Shown here: positions 26,489-35,587 of the stretch, one piece after another
Numbering within the stretch: the first letter of the stretch is position 1
Layout: every line of letters begins with the position of its first letter
Made by a program: the position numbers and the translations under genes
Source: Pseudomonas sp. StFLB209
Lineage (GTDB): Bacteria > Pseudomonadota > Gammaproteobacteria > Pseudomonadales > Pseudomonadaceae
Assembly: GCF_000829415.1 (NCBI RefSeq)
Contig: NZ_AP014637.1
Location: forward strand, 4,667,001-4,731,000
DNA length: 64,000 nucleotides
Reading direction: 5' to 3'
Notes under the pieces: generated by a model
The model's input: the letters and a program-made list of their open reading frames with translations, nothing else
Databases searched by the model: none
Told to the model about the DNA's origin: nothing

Positions 26489-27097
26489 TCAGTGCATCAA
26501 CCCCCACAAGGCCAGCAACGGTGCGTCTTCCGACTGCATCGAATGCACCACAGACGGGGCATTCCATAGCATCCCGCCCATTCCGGGCTGCCACCAGCCA
26601 TCGCCTTGGCGATACCATTGCCCTTCAGACAGCACGATGTAGAACTCCTGCGGCGGATGCTGATGAAAGGGGTAGCGGGTTTCGGGCGCCATGACGGCCA
26701 GGCCCAGGGTCAGGGTCGGGCACGCCACCGGGCTGCCGTTGCCCAGCAGCAGCGCATGACGATGGCGTTCGACAAACGCGGGGTCTTCGCCATGCGCCGC
26801 GCTGCGTTTGATCCAGCGGGCATGCGCCAGCAGCGCTTGCAGGGCGTCCAGCAACGGATGGTCAACTGCCGGGTTGTGCCTGGCCAGCGCCAGGCTGGTG
26901 GCCAGCCAATGCTCAATGACGCCAGGGTCTTCCTGCTCAGGCACAGGCCGGCGCGCCAGGCTCAGTTGCGCATCGGCCGTGAGCTGGCCGCTGGCCTTGA
27001 TCTGCTCGGCATGCCGCTCGCCCTGATAGCCGGTCAGCAGCCGGCTGATGGCGAATGTGAGCGCTGCTGCGTGGGTCAGGATTTCAGAGTCATGCAT
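26489..27097 (-). CDS. cupin of the DMSP-lyase (DddL/DddQ-like) family
   Basis: This 202-residue protein has a helical N-terminal half and a C-terminal cupin. Putative metal/catalytic residues are H145 and H147 (YPFHQHPPQEFYIVL), E151, Y153 and H185 (PSVVHSM). This pattern and the ending LLALWGL match the dimethylsulfoniopropionate lyase family, whose members cleave DMSP to dimethyl sulfide and acrylate; many members have other or unknown substrates. The ATG is set at 27097 because the upstream frame (to 27571) overlaps the divergent helicase. No acrylate-handling genes are adjacent, so DMSP cleavage is only a possibility. Confidence 0.7.
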   Translation of the reverse strand: MHDSEILTHAAALTFAISRLLTGYQGERHAEQIKASGQLTADAQLSLARRPVPEQEDPGVIEHWLATSLALARHNPAVDHPLLDALQALLAHARWIKRSAAHGEDPAFVERHRHALLLGNGSPVACPTLTLGLAVMAPETRYPFHQHPPQEFYIVLSEGQWYRQGDGWWQPGMGGMLWNAPSVVHSMQSEDAPLLALWGLMH

Positions 27098-27265
27098 GGC
27101 GTCGGTTCCTATGCTTCGATGAGCCGAGTCTGACGCCGGACCGTTGAGCCTGCCATCCCAGGAGCGACACATAACGTACTGAGTAGTGGCACACAGCCAA
27201 GGCTGGAGCTTGCGCGTGTTTTTAGCCACCATAGGCGGCATTTTAGCCACCCCACGGAAAACCGC

Positions 27266-29731
27266 GTGTCTGACCACCTGCCTTCTGCAATGCCCCCGCA
27301 ACTGGATATCGACCTGCAAGCCTGTGAGCGGTTGCCCTGGCTCAAGCGTGTCTTGGCCCGCGTCCTGGGCCGTGGCCTGAACGGTCTGGGTGCGCAACAC
27401 CAGGCGTCCTGGGCGCAGGGGCATACCGACGGTTACCTGGCCGGGCACGGCGAAGGGGTCAATGAAGGCTACGCCGAGGGGCATCTGGACGGGATCGAGA
27501 AGGGCCGGCGCATGCTGTTGATCCGCGATACCCGGCCTGAAGCGCATCGCGGCCCGCAGGTCGAGGATCACCTGTTTGAAGATTGGCGGTTACCGCTGAG
27601 CGCCGAGCTGATCAAGCGCATCAAGGCCGACGTGGCGCAAAAGCTGCCGAGCCACGCCCAGCCCAGTGCCGCCCAGTGGAAGATGATCCTCAGCGATACC
27701 CCGGCGACTTGCGTGATCGCCGGCGCCGGGGCAGGCAAGTCGACCTCACTGGTGCTGCGCATTGTGCTGCTCACCCACTACCTGGGTTTTGAGCTGGACA
27801 GCATGACCGTGGTGACCTTCACCCGTGAGTCACGCAAGGACTTCATGACGCGGCTGATCGACGTCATGGCGCTCTGGGGCCATGCGCTGACTGCCCGTCA
27901 GGCGCGCGAGCTGGTCCGCACCTTTCATTCACGCATCCTGCCGCTGGTGCGCAGCCTGCCAGGCTTCGAGCATCTGCAAGCCTTCGAGACGCTGGGCAGC
28001 CAGAGTTCTGGCGTTGAAGAGATCGATAGCAACCCGTTTGATCTGCGCATCAACGATGCCCAGCGCGAGCAACTGAACCTGTGCTATCGCGACCTCTACG
28101 CCGCTGAGCCGCGCTTTCGTGAGGTCATCGCGCCGTTGTGTCGCCAGGCCCGGCAACTGAAAGAGATCGACCGCGACCACCCGGATGTGCAGAAGCGCGC
28201 CGCAGTGACCGAGCTGTCGGCCAAGCGTGACAAGGACTGGTGCGACACTGTCGAGACACAATGGCGGCGTGCCGGCGCCTGGCCGATTGCGGGGATCACA
28301 CCGCAGCGCGAGAGCCTGCAGGTCAACGGCCATGCCTTTCACGTGCATGGTTACGCCGCCGAGCTGGACGCCTGGGTGATACTCGGTTGCGATGAGTGCG
28401 AAGATCGCGACTTCAAACGCCCCGGTGCCAAGCTGCCGCTGTGGGCCGAGGGAGTGATCAAGCGCACGCTGTTTCAGGCGTTTTGCAGCAAACCGGTGAT
28501 CTGGCTCGAGAGTTATCAGGCGGGCAGCCAGTTATTGCACAACCTCACTGGCAACGCGTTGGCCGGGCCGGGGTTTGAGTACAAGGTCAAGGGTGAGCTG
28601 GCCAGCGCACCGCTGCTCGACTGTTTTGTGCTGGTCGCCGGTTTCATCGAAAACCTCGGGCTTGACGTGTCGGCGGCAGTGGCGCAGATGAGTTTTGCCA
28701 GTCATGACCCGGACCGGTTTTTCTTCGAGGCCCTGAGCCTGTTCTGGAAACGCTTCGAGTCGCAGTTGCTGGACCAGACCCCGCCGGTGATGACTTACAA
28801 CCGAATGTTCGCGCTGTTCGGCGAAACTGCGCCGGAGAATCTTGCGCAACTGGACGACGAAGCGCTGCGCCCGCTGTCGCACCTGATGATCGACGAGTTC
28901 CAGGATGTGTCGCCGCAGATCGTCTCCTGGCTGCGTGCCAGTTTGCGTGAAATCCGTCGGCGTGGCCCGGCCATGCATGTGGGGCGCCGGGCCCATCATG
29001 CCTCGCTGCTGTGTGTCGGCGATGACTGGCAGTCGATCTACGGCTGGCGCGGCAGTTCACCGCATTACTTCATGGCGTTCAACGAGGAGTTTTCATCGCC
29101 GGCCAGCACTCGGGTAATGCTCAGCGAAAACTACCGCAGCCATCAGCACATCATTGATGCCGCCGAACACATCGTCCGCGCCGCGCCGGCGATTGCCGGC
29201 AAAAAGGCCAAGGCCAGCGGTAACCAGCAAACACTGTGGCCGGTGGTCGTGCTCGAGCGCGATGACCAGGTTCTGTTCGAACGGGTTCAGGCTCACCAGC
29301 AGCAGGGCGACAGCATCCTGCTGCTGTACCGCAAGGGCAGCGAGCGTCAGCGGATGTCGGAGCAACTGCTGGCATTGCTGCAGGCCGATGCCGCGCAAAC
29401 GCGGCAGATCAAAACCCTGAGTTACCACAGTGCCAAGGGCTTGCAGGCTGATGCCGTGTTTTTGCTCGGTGATTGCCAGCACCTGACCCAGTCGCCGGCC
29501 AAAAACCAGCTGTACCGGATTGCCGGACTGGGTGATAAGGGCGAACCGCAGGCGTACGACAAGGCCCAGCAGGACGAGGTGCTGCGGCTGGCGTATGTGG
29601 CGATTACCCGTGCGGTACGCCAGTGCTACTGGTTTATCGATAGCCAGGACCAAGGCAACGGCCCGAAAGCCTCGGACCGGGTGGCCGCCGACCAGGCGTA
29701 CTTCGACGACCAGCGGCTGGGCAAAGTGTGA
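27266..29731 (+). CDS. UvrD/Rep-type superfamily 1 helicase with N-terminal GX3 repeat
   Basis: This 821-residue helicase carries Walker A GAGAGKST, motif Ia VVTFTRESRKDF, Walker B IDEFQDVSP, motif III GDDWQSIYGWRG, motif IV SENYRSH and a C-terminal YVAITRAVRQCYWF. It therefore has a complete SF1A ATPase and probably unwinds 3'-5' DNA in repair. Between residues 52 and 80 glycines occur exactly every fourth position (G52, 56, 60, 64, 68, 72, 76, 80), resembling the deca-GX3 motif of Yae1-like proteins. GTG at 27266 is the start; an ATG at 27290 is an alternative. Not obviously in an operon. Confidence 0.85.
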   Translation: MSDHLPSAMPPQLDIDLQACERLPWLKRVLARVLGRGLNGLGAQHQASWAQGHTDGYLAGHGEGVNEGYAEGHLDGIEKGRRMLLIRDTRPEAHRGPQVEDHLFEDWRLPLSAELIKRIKADVAQKLPSHAQPSAAQWKMILSDTPATCVIAGAGAGKSTSLVLRIVLLTHYLGFELDSMTVVTFTRESRKDFMTRLIDVMALWGHALTARQARELVRTFHSRILPLVRSLPGFEHLQAFETLGSQSSGVEEIDSNPFDLRINDAQREQLNLCYRDLYAAEPRFREVIAPLCRQARQLKEIDRDHPDVQKRAAVTELSAKRDKDWCDTVETQWRRAGAWPIAGITPQRESLQVNGHAFHVHGYAAELDAWVILGCDECEDRDFKRPGAKLPLWAEGVIKRTLFQAFCSKPVIWLESYQAGSQLLHNLTGNALAGPGFEYKVKGELASAPLLDCFVLVAGFIENLGLDVSAAVAQMSFASHDPDRFFFEALSLFWKRFESQLLDQTPPVMTYNRMFALFGETAPENLAQLDDEALRPLSHLMIDEFQDVSPQIVSWLRASLREIRRRGPAMHVGRRAHHASLLCVGDDWQSIYGWRGSSPHYFMAFNEEFSSPASTRVMLSENYRSHQHIIDAAEHIVRAAPAIAGKKAKASGNQQTLWPVVVLERDDQVLFERVQAHQQQGDSILLLYRKGSERQRMSEQLLALLQADAAQTRQIKTLSYHSAKGLQADAVFLLGDCQHLTQSPAKNQLYRIAGLGDKGEPQAYDKAQQDEVLRLAYVAITRAVRQCYWFIDSQDQGNGPKASDRVAADQAYFDDQRLGKV

Positions 29732-29748
29732 TCAGGCCCGGCGGTTGC

Positions 29749-30009
29749 TCAAGATAGCTGCGAGGTCATGACCGGCAGGCTGAACAGCTCCATTTCTGCT
29801 TCGATGGCTTCGATGATGATTTCCACGTCACGGGCGTTCATAACCGTGGCGCAAGGCAGGCCGGCAATGGCCACGAAGGTCTGGCCGCTGGCGCGATCGA
29901 ACAGGCGGGCGATCATACTGCTGGGCGCGTCCATGGTGGCTTCAAAACCGACCGGATGGAAATGCCAGCGCATGAGCTGGCAGGCGTTGGGGAACGTGAC
30001 CTTGTTCAT
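29749..30009 (-). CDS. DUF1652-like small protein
   Basis: This 86-residue protein contains F.P.GFEATMDAPSSMIARLFD, ASGQTFVAIAGL and RDVEIIIEAIEAE. This is the layout of the small Pseudomonas DUF1652 family (conserved RLFDPASG and a G-rich turn). Function unknown. AGGTGGG precedes the ATG at 30009; the frame is open to 30114 but that extension looks unlike the family. It is convergent with the helicase gene. Confidence 0.65.
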   Translation of the reverse strand: MNKVTFPNACQLMRWHFHPVGFEATMDAPSSMIARLFDRASGQTFVAIAGLPCATVMNARDVEIIIEAIEAEMELFSLPVMTSQLS

Positions 30010-30360
30010 GGGACCCACCTGTATCATGCGCGCATCATCGATGCAGCGAGTGGCAGGGCAAGACGTGGCTGAGCAAGCACTTATCCGAGGTGCTGTCGGA
30101 ATTTTCCGGCACAATTGTCAGGCTTGTCTTGGTGAATAATGAAGATAGCACCGCCATATGAAACAAGCCGAAATATTTATCCCGAGGTTACAAAAAGTTC
30201 GATTTTTTTGACGTGAATCATGCTTGGGTGGGCTTGCGTACCGTCGGTCCGGTTTGCGCCGTTCGCTGGCCGCGTTGATGCTCTGTGCGGCGGTACTTTT
30301 TTCGTTGCTGTGCAGGTCGATAGAAGGCAAGCTGACAGCATGACGTCGAAGGGGTGCGCC

Positions 30361-31437
30361 ATGTTCAAGTACACCATGCTGGGATTGCTGATGGCGGCCT
30401 CGGCCTCGCATGCAGCCGGGACGGTTAATGTCCACAACTGGACCGACTACATCGCCGACGATACCCTCAAGAACTTCCAGGCCAGCACCGGCATCAAGCC
30501 CATTTACACCACCTTCGAAAGCAACGAAGAACTCAACGGCAAGTTGCTGGCCAAGGGCTCGGGGTACGACGTAGTGTTCCCCTCGGTGCATTTCATGGCC
30601 CAGCAGATCAACGCCGGTGCGCTCAAGAAGCTCGACCTCAGCCAGTTGCCCAACTGGAAGAACCTCAACCCGGTGCTGCTCAAGGCTCTGCGGGTCAACG
30701 ATCCGGGCAACACTCACGGCTTCCCTTACCTGTGGGGCAGCACCGGCATCGGCTATGACCGTGAGCAGATCGTTGCGGTGCTGGGCGAGAATCCGCCGGT
30801 GAACTCCTGGGATCTGCTGTTCAAGCCCGAGTACCTCAAGAAGGTCGCCCAGTGCGGCGTGGCGATCATCGACAACGCGCCGGAAATGCTGCCGATTGCC
30901 CTGAACTACCTGAACCTGCCGCCGCACAGCGATGTGCCGGCAGATTACGCCAAGGCCGAGGCTTTGCTGACCAGCGTGCGACCTTATGTGCGCTACTTTC
31001 ATCTCAACAATTACATTCGCGACCTCGCGGCTGGAAAAATCTGTGTGGCAGTGGGTTTCTCCGGCGACATCGATCAGGCTCAGGACATCGCGGAAAAGGC
31101 CGGGCACAAGGACATTCTCTATTCGGTGCCTATGGAAGGGGCGCCGATGTGGTTCGACATGGTCGCCATGCCGGTGGATGCGCCCAATGAAAAGGCGGCC
31201 TACGCGTACATGAACTACCTGTTGCGCCCGGAGGTGATTGCCGCGATCACCAACCAGATGCATTACGCCAACGGCAACGAGAAAGCCGATGCGTTGATCG
31301 TGCGTGAGGTATGGTCTGACAAGACGGTGTACCCCGACGATGAGACCATCAGCCGGATGTTTGTTCTCGAGCCGGTCAATCCGGAGATTGACGCGCTGCG
31401 CAATCAGATCTGGGACCGGATCAAAAACCTCAAGTAA
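30361..31437 (+). CDS. polyamine ABC transporter substrate-binding protein (PotF/SpuD-like)
   Basis: This 358-residue periplasmic binding protein has a signal peptide at residues 1-18 (MFKYTMLGLLMAASASHA). The mature start VNVHNWTDYIADDTL and the segments TTFESNEELNGKLL, YDVVFPSVHFM and YLWGSTGIGYD are typical of putrescine/spermidine-binding proteins. AAGGGG lies seven bases before the ATG. No permease or ATPase gene adjoins it, so it is an orphan that must share a transporter or act as a sensor. Ligand not determinable from motifs. Confidence 0.87.
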   Translation: MFKYTMLGLLMAASASHAAGTVNVHNWTDYIADDTLKNFQASTGIKPIYTTFESNEELNGKLLAKGSGYDVVFPSVHFMAQQINAGALKKLDLSQLPNWKNLNPVLLKALRVNDPGNTHGFPYLWGSTGIGYDREQIVAVLGENPPVNSWDLLFKPEYLKKVAQCGVAIIDNAPEMLPIALNYLNLPPHSDVPADYAKAEALLTSVRPYVRYFHLNNYIRDLAAGKICVAVGFSGDIDQAQDIAEKAGHKDILYSVPMEGAPMWFDMVAMPVDAPNEKAAYAYMNYLLRPEVIAAITNQMHYANGNEKADALIVREVWSDKTVYPDDETISRMFVLEPVNPEIDALRNQIWDRIKNLK

Positions 31438-31743
31438 GCGGCCCGCATTCAGCATGGGTAGTCATATTTACTGACAACTGGGGCTGGTTTTTTTCGTCCG
31501 TTGTGCAACACAACGGCATTTTCCGACTCCCATAGAGGCTTATCGAGTCTGTCCGGGGGCAATGTTGCCCATGCCCCCGCTCATTCTTCATTGTGCAACA
31601 TCTCCCGATTAGCCTTGGTAACAGGCTGTGCGAGGGATCGCGCACCGGCCTTCGAACGGACTCGTGAACCCGCCAGGTCTGGCAAATTTGCCGCAGTGAC
31701 TGGACAGATTGCACCCGACTAACCTGTATCGGATTCAGAGAAT
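31438..31743. other. 306-bp intergenic region with repeated TTGTGCAACA
   Basis: No gene is seen. A run of seven T (GGTTTTTTTCG) near 31488 may end transcription of the polyamine-binding gene. TTGTGCAACA occurs at 31501-31510, within the inverted repeat CGTTGTG-CAA-CACAACG, and again at 31591-31600. The region probably holds the promoter of the downstream phosphatase gene. Confidence 0.5.
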
Positions 31744-32424
31744 ATGACCCGTTTCAACTCATTGCTGACCAACGTGCGACAGCGCCGCTGGCTGGCGCTG
31801 CCAGCCGTTCTGACGGCCTCGGCAATTTTCTGGTTTTCCATCGGCGACGGCGTGCTGGCCGAACCCAAGAATGGCACCCAGACCCTGGTATTTCTGCGCC
31901 ATGCCGAAAAACCTGCCATGGGCCTGGGGCAACTGAACTGCCAGGGTCTGAACCGCGCCCTGGACCTGGCCGAGCTGTTGCCCAATGAGTTCGGCAAGGC
32001 CGATTTCATCTTTGCGGCTGACCCTGGCCGGCATGTGGAAGAGGGCGAGGGCGATCATTCCTACAGTTACGTGCGGCCGTTGATGACCATCGGCCCGAGT
32101 GCTATCAAACTGGGCCTGCCGGTGAATATCGATTTTGGCGCCAATGACACCAGCGACCTGGCTCATGAACTGATGGACGTCAAATACCACGACGCGACGA
32201 TTTATACCGCCTGGTCCCACGGTTATCTGCCGGAACTGGTCAACAAGGTCGCCGAAGAGGCCTCCGGCAAGAAGATGAACCTGATCGACGACTGGACGGG
32301 TACCGACTTTGACTCGCTATTGGTCATGACTCTGGAATGGACCAACGGTAAAGCCAGCATGGAGTATCAGGTGGTCAAGCAGAACCTCAACAACGGTGCC
32401 GCGAGCTGTCCGGGCAGGGCATGA
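31744..32424 (+). CDS. exported histidine-phosphatase-family protein
   Basis: This 226-residue protein has an N-terminal signal/anchor (residues 15-38, RRWLALPAVLTASAIFWF) and the histidine phosphatase signature LVFLRHAEKP at about residue 48-57, with the phospho-accepting His in RHAEK. A second half with AWSHGYLPELV could supply the distal His. Probably periplasmic or membrane-anchored. The canonical RHGE is RHAE here, seen in several branches of the superfamily; the substrate is unknown. It is followed after 83 bp by a polysaccharide deacetylase gene on the same strand. Confidence 0.75.
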   Translation: MTRFNSLLTNVRQRRWLALPAVLTASAIFWFSIGDGVLAEPKNGTQTLVFLRHAEKPAMGLGQLNCQGLNRALDLAELLPNEFGKADFIFAADPGRHVEEGEGDHSYSYVRPLMTIGPSAIKLGLPVNIDFGANDTSDLAHELMDVKYHDATIYTAWSHGYLPELVNKVAEEASGKKMNLIDDWTGTDFDSLLVMTLEWTNGKASMEYQVVKQNLNNGAASCPGRA

Positions 32425-32507
32425 AACACTGGCTTTAGCGGGGCCGGGTCGCTAGTGTGTGCGGCCATCCGCTCAGCCGTCTTGAGCGGGGTTGTCGCGG
32501 ACCCTTC

Positions 32508-33401
32508 ATGAATGTTTTGAACGCCCTGTGCCTGTCGGCCGTCTGCCTGTTGGCGGGCTGCATCGGCCCGCCCGTGCCGCTTACCGAACAGACCCGCACC
32601 CAGTTGAGCCAGCAGGCGCCAGTGCGCTTTGTGCTGACCTTCGACGACGGTCCCAGCGGCTCGGGCTGGTGGAACCCGACCGCACGAATCCTGGATGATC
32701 TGGCTGATAACCCGGTGATGCCCGGGATCAAAGCCGTGTTTTTTGTCCAGACCGGGGCAATCGGTGGCGGTGGCAGCGACACGGGCCGGGAACTGCTGCG
32801 CCGTGAAGGCCGTGAGCTGCATATTCTCGGTTTTCACAGTGCTACGCCACGACACACCAACCACCGCTCGTTGAGCCCTGAGCAACTGGAGCAGTCGTTA
32901 CGCGACGGGCTGCGGATCATCGCTGAGCAAAGTGGTCAGCAGGCCACGTTGCTGCGCCCGCCGTTCTGGAACTATGACCATCGTACATTCGCGGCTTATC
33001 GGGCGAAGGGGCTGCGAGTGCTGCTCACCGACCTGAGTGCCAACGATGGCAAGATCTACGGCTTCAACATGAGCCCGCGCCGCCGCGCAAACCTGCTGCT
33101 GCAAGTCTCGCAAGTGCGCGAGCGGATCGCCAGGGGCGAGTTGCCCACGGTCGATGGCGCGACTCCGGTGGTGGTCACTTTCCATGACGTCAACCGTTAT
33201 ACGGCGCGGCATATCCATGAGTACTTGCAGATCCTGATCGACAGCGCCAGGGCCGATGGCTTGCCGCTGGCGGCCAAGCCGTTCTACGACGACCAGGCCC
33301 AATTACTGCGCGCCGCCACCGCGCGCACCGTACCTGATGATGGACGGGGCGTGCACCTGCCGGGGATCTGGGACTGGCTGTGGGACCATAACGGGCATTG
33401 A
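32508..33401 (+). CDS. polysaccharide deacetylase (NodB-type) lipoprotein
   Basis: This 297-residue protein starts with a lipoprotein signal peptide ending LLAGC (lipidated C18). The NodB domain has FVLTFDDGPSG (catalytic and metal Asp pair D46/D47), the zinc HxxxxxH-type segment HSATPRHTNH and LRPPFWNYDH, and a late TFHDVN. It should hydrolyse N- or O-acetyl groups from a cell-envelope or extracellular polysaccharide. The ATG at 32508 gives a clean signal peptide; an earlier start at 32457 would spoil it. Confidence 0.82.
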   Translation: MNVLNALCLSAVCLLAGCIGPPVPLTEQTRTQLSQQAPVRFVLTFDDGPSGSGWWNPTARILDDLADNPVMPGIKAVFFVQTGAIGGGGSDTGRELLRREGRELHILGFHSATPRHTNHRSLSPEQLEQSLRDGLRIIAEQSGQQATLLRPPFWNYDHRTFAAYRAKGLRVLLTDLSANDGKIYGFNMSPRRRANLLLQVSQVRERIARGELPTVDGATPVVVTFHDVNRYTARHIHEYLQILIDSARADGLPLAAKPFYDDQAQLLRAATARTVPDDGRGVHLPGIWDWLWDHNGH

Positions 33402-33473
33402 AACACTCGTTTCGACCGCGTCTGAGGTGTCGCAGCTAAAGCCAATACTGTTCAGATAAGCACTGCATGCCTT

Positions 33474-33594
33474 TGTGGGAGCGAGCTAGCTCGCGAAGAG
33501 GCCAGTAAAAGCACTAAATCTGCTGCGAATGTACCGCCGTCTTCGCCGGGAGGCCGGACCACAGCAACCGGAGTGCCGGCCGGCTGCTCCCACC
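33474..33594. repeat. REP pair
   Basis: TGTGGGAGCGAGCTAGCTCG (perfect inner palindrome GCGAGCTAGCTCGC, 33481-33494) and the inverse half GCTGCTCCCACCA near 33582-33594 flank about 90 bp. This is a typical Pseudomonas REP doublet in a convergent gap. Confidence 0.7.
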
Positions 33595-33617
33595 AGTCTA
33601 ATTGAACATTCTCGCCA

Positions 33618-33983
33618 TCAGGCTTTATCCCGCCCGCCATGGGTCGCGCGCGCCTGGGCGAAGATTGCGTCCATGCGCCAGTGCTGGTTCTGGTAGCGCG
33701 GGTCTTCGGCCCATTCGTGCCAGCCTGAATCACGGCGGTACTGCCCGAGCAGGCCGCTGTGGCGAATCTGCCCGGCGTCCAGAACGTGTGGCTGGCTGCA
33801 ATCGGGATCGACGTACAGCGCATCGCGGGTGCAGTACAACTCACACATGAAGCAGGTCTGGCAGGCCGACTGGTCGCCAATCGCTGGCAGGCCGTCGGCG
33901 TCCAGGGTCAAGGCGTTGGTCGGGCACACCTGCACGCAGGTGCCGCAGCCGTCGCACAGGTCTTTGAAGATCAGTTCAATCAT
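33618..33983 (-). CDS. 2[4Fe-4S] ferredoxin partner protein
   Basis: This 121-residue protein has two ferredoxin cysteine sets: C10/C13/C16/C20 (CDGCGTCVQVCP) and C41/C44/C47/C51 (CQTCFMCELYC). The C-terminal 60 residues are a non-cluster tail (SGWHEWAEDPRYQNQHW). Its ATG overlaps the stop of the upstream flavoprotein gene (ATGA), so the two are translationally coupled and probably form one redox enzyme resembling fumarate-reductase or adenylylsulfate-reductase style alpha/beta pairs. Substrate unknown. Confidence 0.85.
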   Translation of the reverse strand: MIELIFKDLCDGCGTCVQVCPTNALTLDADGLPAIGDQSACQTCFMCELYCTRDALYVDPDCSQPHVLDAGQIRHSGLLGQYRRDSGWHEWAEDPRYQNQHWRMDAIFAQARATHGGRDKA

Positions 33984-35587
33984 GCCGGGGCTCCTTGCGC
34001 GCAGTGCGGTGTCGCAGGCTGGGGTTGCAGGGCATCGAAGCGATGCCAGTTGTGGTCCAGGCCGCCGATGCGCAAGTGCGCGTCGAAGCGCGCCAGTTGG
34101 GCAGGGCAATCGCTGCGCTGGTGCATGCCACGGCTTTCCTGGCGTTGTTCGGCGGCCCGGTAGCACCAGCGTGCGGTGGCCGCCATGGCGGCCAGCTCAC
34201 GGGCGCGCAGCGGGTTGCCGAGCGGGCTGGCAGCCGCATGGCGGAGCTGGTCCCAGACGTTGTCCAGTGCCTGCAAGGAGCGTTGAATCTGTGCGCCGCT
34301 ACGAAACAGGTTCTTGTCCAGCGGATGAACTTCGTCCTGAATACCGCGGATCACGGCCTGGCTGTCCTGAACGGTCGCATTCAGGCCCAGGCCGGCAAAG
34401 CCCAGCAGCGCACCGCCAGTGCGGCCCTTCTGCAAGGCGTGCCGGGCGGCGGCGCGGCCGGCCCATTGTCCGGTCGACAGCGCCCAGGCCGAGTTCTGCG
34501 CACCGCCGCCGGAGGTCGCCCCGGCAATCGGCTCACGGCTGGCGGCGTCTCCGGCGGCGTACAGGCCCGCCACGCTGGTCTGGCAATCCTCGTTGATCAG
34601 GCGCAAACCGCCCACGCCACGGATGGTGCCTTCCGGATGCAGGGTCACCGCAAAGCGCTGGCGGTACGGGTCGATGCCGCGACGGTCGAAGGGCAGCATC
34701 AGGTTGGGCTGGATGGTCGGCAACTGTTGGCGGATGTCGTGTGGCACCCGATGCAGGCGGCAGTACACCGGGCCGTTGAGTAACGCACGGGCCAGTTGTT
34801 CGGTAAAACCCGGTCCCTGGCTGATCGGCAGTTCCCGGTCATGGGCGTCATAGTACTGGCCGAAGCTGTAGACCATCGAACGGGTCATGCTGCTGCCCGC
34901 CGCTGCGATGCAGTAATAGTTGGAGAACTCCATGCCTGACAGTTCGGCACCGGCTTCGGCGCCCATCAGGTAGCCATCGCCGGTATTGTTGTGACTGCCC
35001 AGCAGGCTGGACAGAAACGCGCAGCCGCCGCTGGCCAGTACCACCGCTGGCGCCTGCACCTGCCAGTGACCGCCGGCCTGGCGCCGCCAGCCGCGCGCGC
35101 CGGCCAGGGTGCCGTGGGCATCGCGCAGCAGTTCCAGGGCCGGGCTGTGGTCGAGGACCGTGACGCCGCTATCCAGCGCCAGGCGGCGCATGCCGCGCAT
35201 GTATTCCGGGCCGCGCAGGCCCCGGTAATGAGTCACGCCTTGGGCGTCGGTGGGGAAGTGGTAGTAACCCTGCAGGCCCGGCAGGCTGGTCCAGGTGGTG
35301 TCGATGGCGCGGGCCATCCAGTGCGGATCAGCCAGGCCAAACGCGGTTGCCAGGCGCTTGTCGATGGCCGCTTGACGCAACCCTGCATCCGGCGCCACCC
35401 ACCAGTGGCCGGGGCCAGCGGTGGCCGTTACACCGCTGGTACCGCAGTAGCCCTTGTCGACCAACACCACCCGTGCACCTTCGCGTGCTGCCGCGACGCC
35501 CGCCCAGGTGCCGGCCAGGCCGCCGCCGATAATCAGCACGTCGGCTTGCAGTTCAAGGTCGGCAGAGGGGTGCAAGGGTGTGCTCAT
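33980..35587 (-). CDS. FAD-binding oxidoreductase, fumarate-reductase flavoprotein type
   Basis: This 535-residue flavoprotein has the FAD-binding motif VLIIGGGLAGTWAGVAAARE near residue 20, CGTSGVTATAGPG after it, and a C-terminal YAAGDAASREP motif that contacts FAD. This is the layout of the succinate dehydrogenase/fumarate reductase/aspartate oxidase superfamily. It is coupled by a four-base overlap to a 2[4Fe-4S] ferredoxin gene. The start at 35587 puts the FAD motif at the usual distance. The upstream gap is strongly A/T-rich. I cannot name the substrate; relatives act in sulfur and organic acid metabolism. Confidence 0.82.
   Translation of the reverse strand: MSTPLHPSADLELQADVLIIGGGLAGTWAGVAAAREGARVVLVDKGYCGTSGVTATAGPGHWWVAPDAGLRQAAIDKRLATAFGLADPHWMARAIDTTWTSLPGLQGYYHFPTDAQGVTHYRGLRGPEYMRGMRRLALDSGVTVLDHSPALELLRDAHGTLAGARGWRRQAGGHWQVQAPAVVLASGGCAFLSSLLGSHNNTGDGYLMGAEAGAELSGMEFSNYYCIAAAGSSMTRSMVYSFGQYYDAHDRELPISQGPGFTEQLARALLNGPVYCRLHRVPHDIRQQLPTIQPNLMLPFDRRGIDPYRQRFAVTLHPEGTIRGVGGLRLINEDCQTSVAGLYAAGDAASREPIAGATSGGGAQNSAWALSTGQWAGRAAARHALQKGRTGGALLGFAGLGLNATVQDSQAVIRGIQDEVHPLDKNLFRSGAQIQRSLQALDNVWDQLRHAAASPLGNPLRARELAAMAATARWCYRAAEQRQESRGMHQRSDCPAQLARFDAHLRIGGLDHNWHRFDALQPQPATPHCAQGAPA

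Noticed and set aside
30118..31455. 445-codon open frame on the minus strand
   Set aside because: It lies wholly opposite the polyamine-binding protein gene, is rich in His/Arg/Gln as is usual for antisense of GC-rich genes, and has no recognisable motif.
33460..33600. Repeated GC-rich palindromes considered as a CRISPR or attachment site
   Set aside because: The TGTGGGAGC/GCTCCCACA design is that of Pseudomonas REP sequences; there are no regular spacers.
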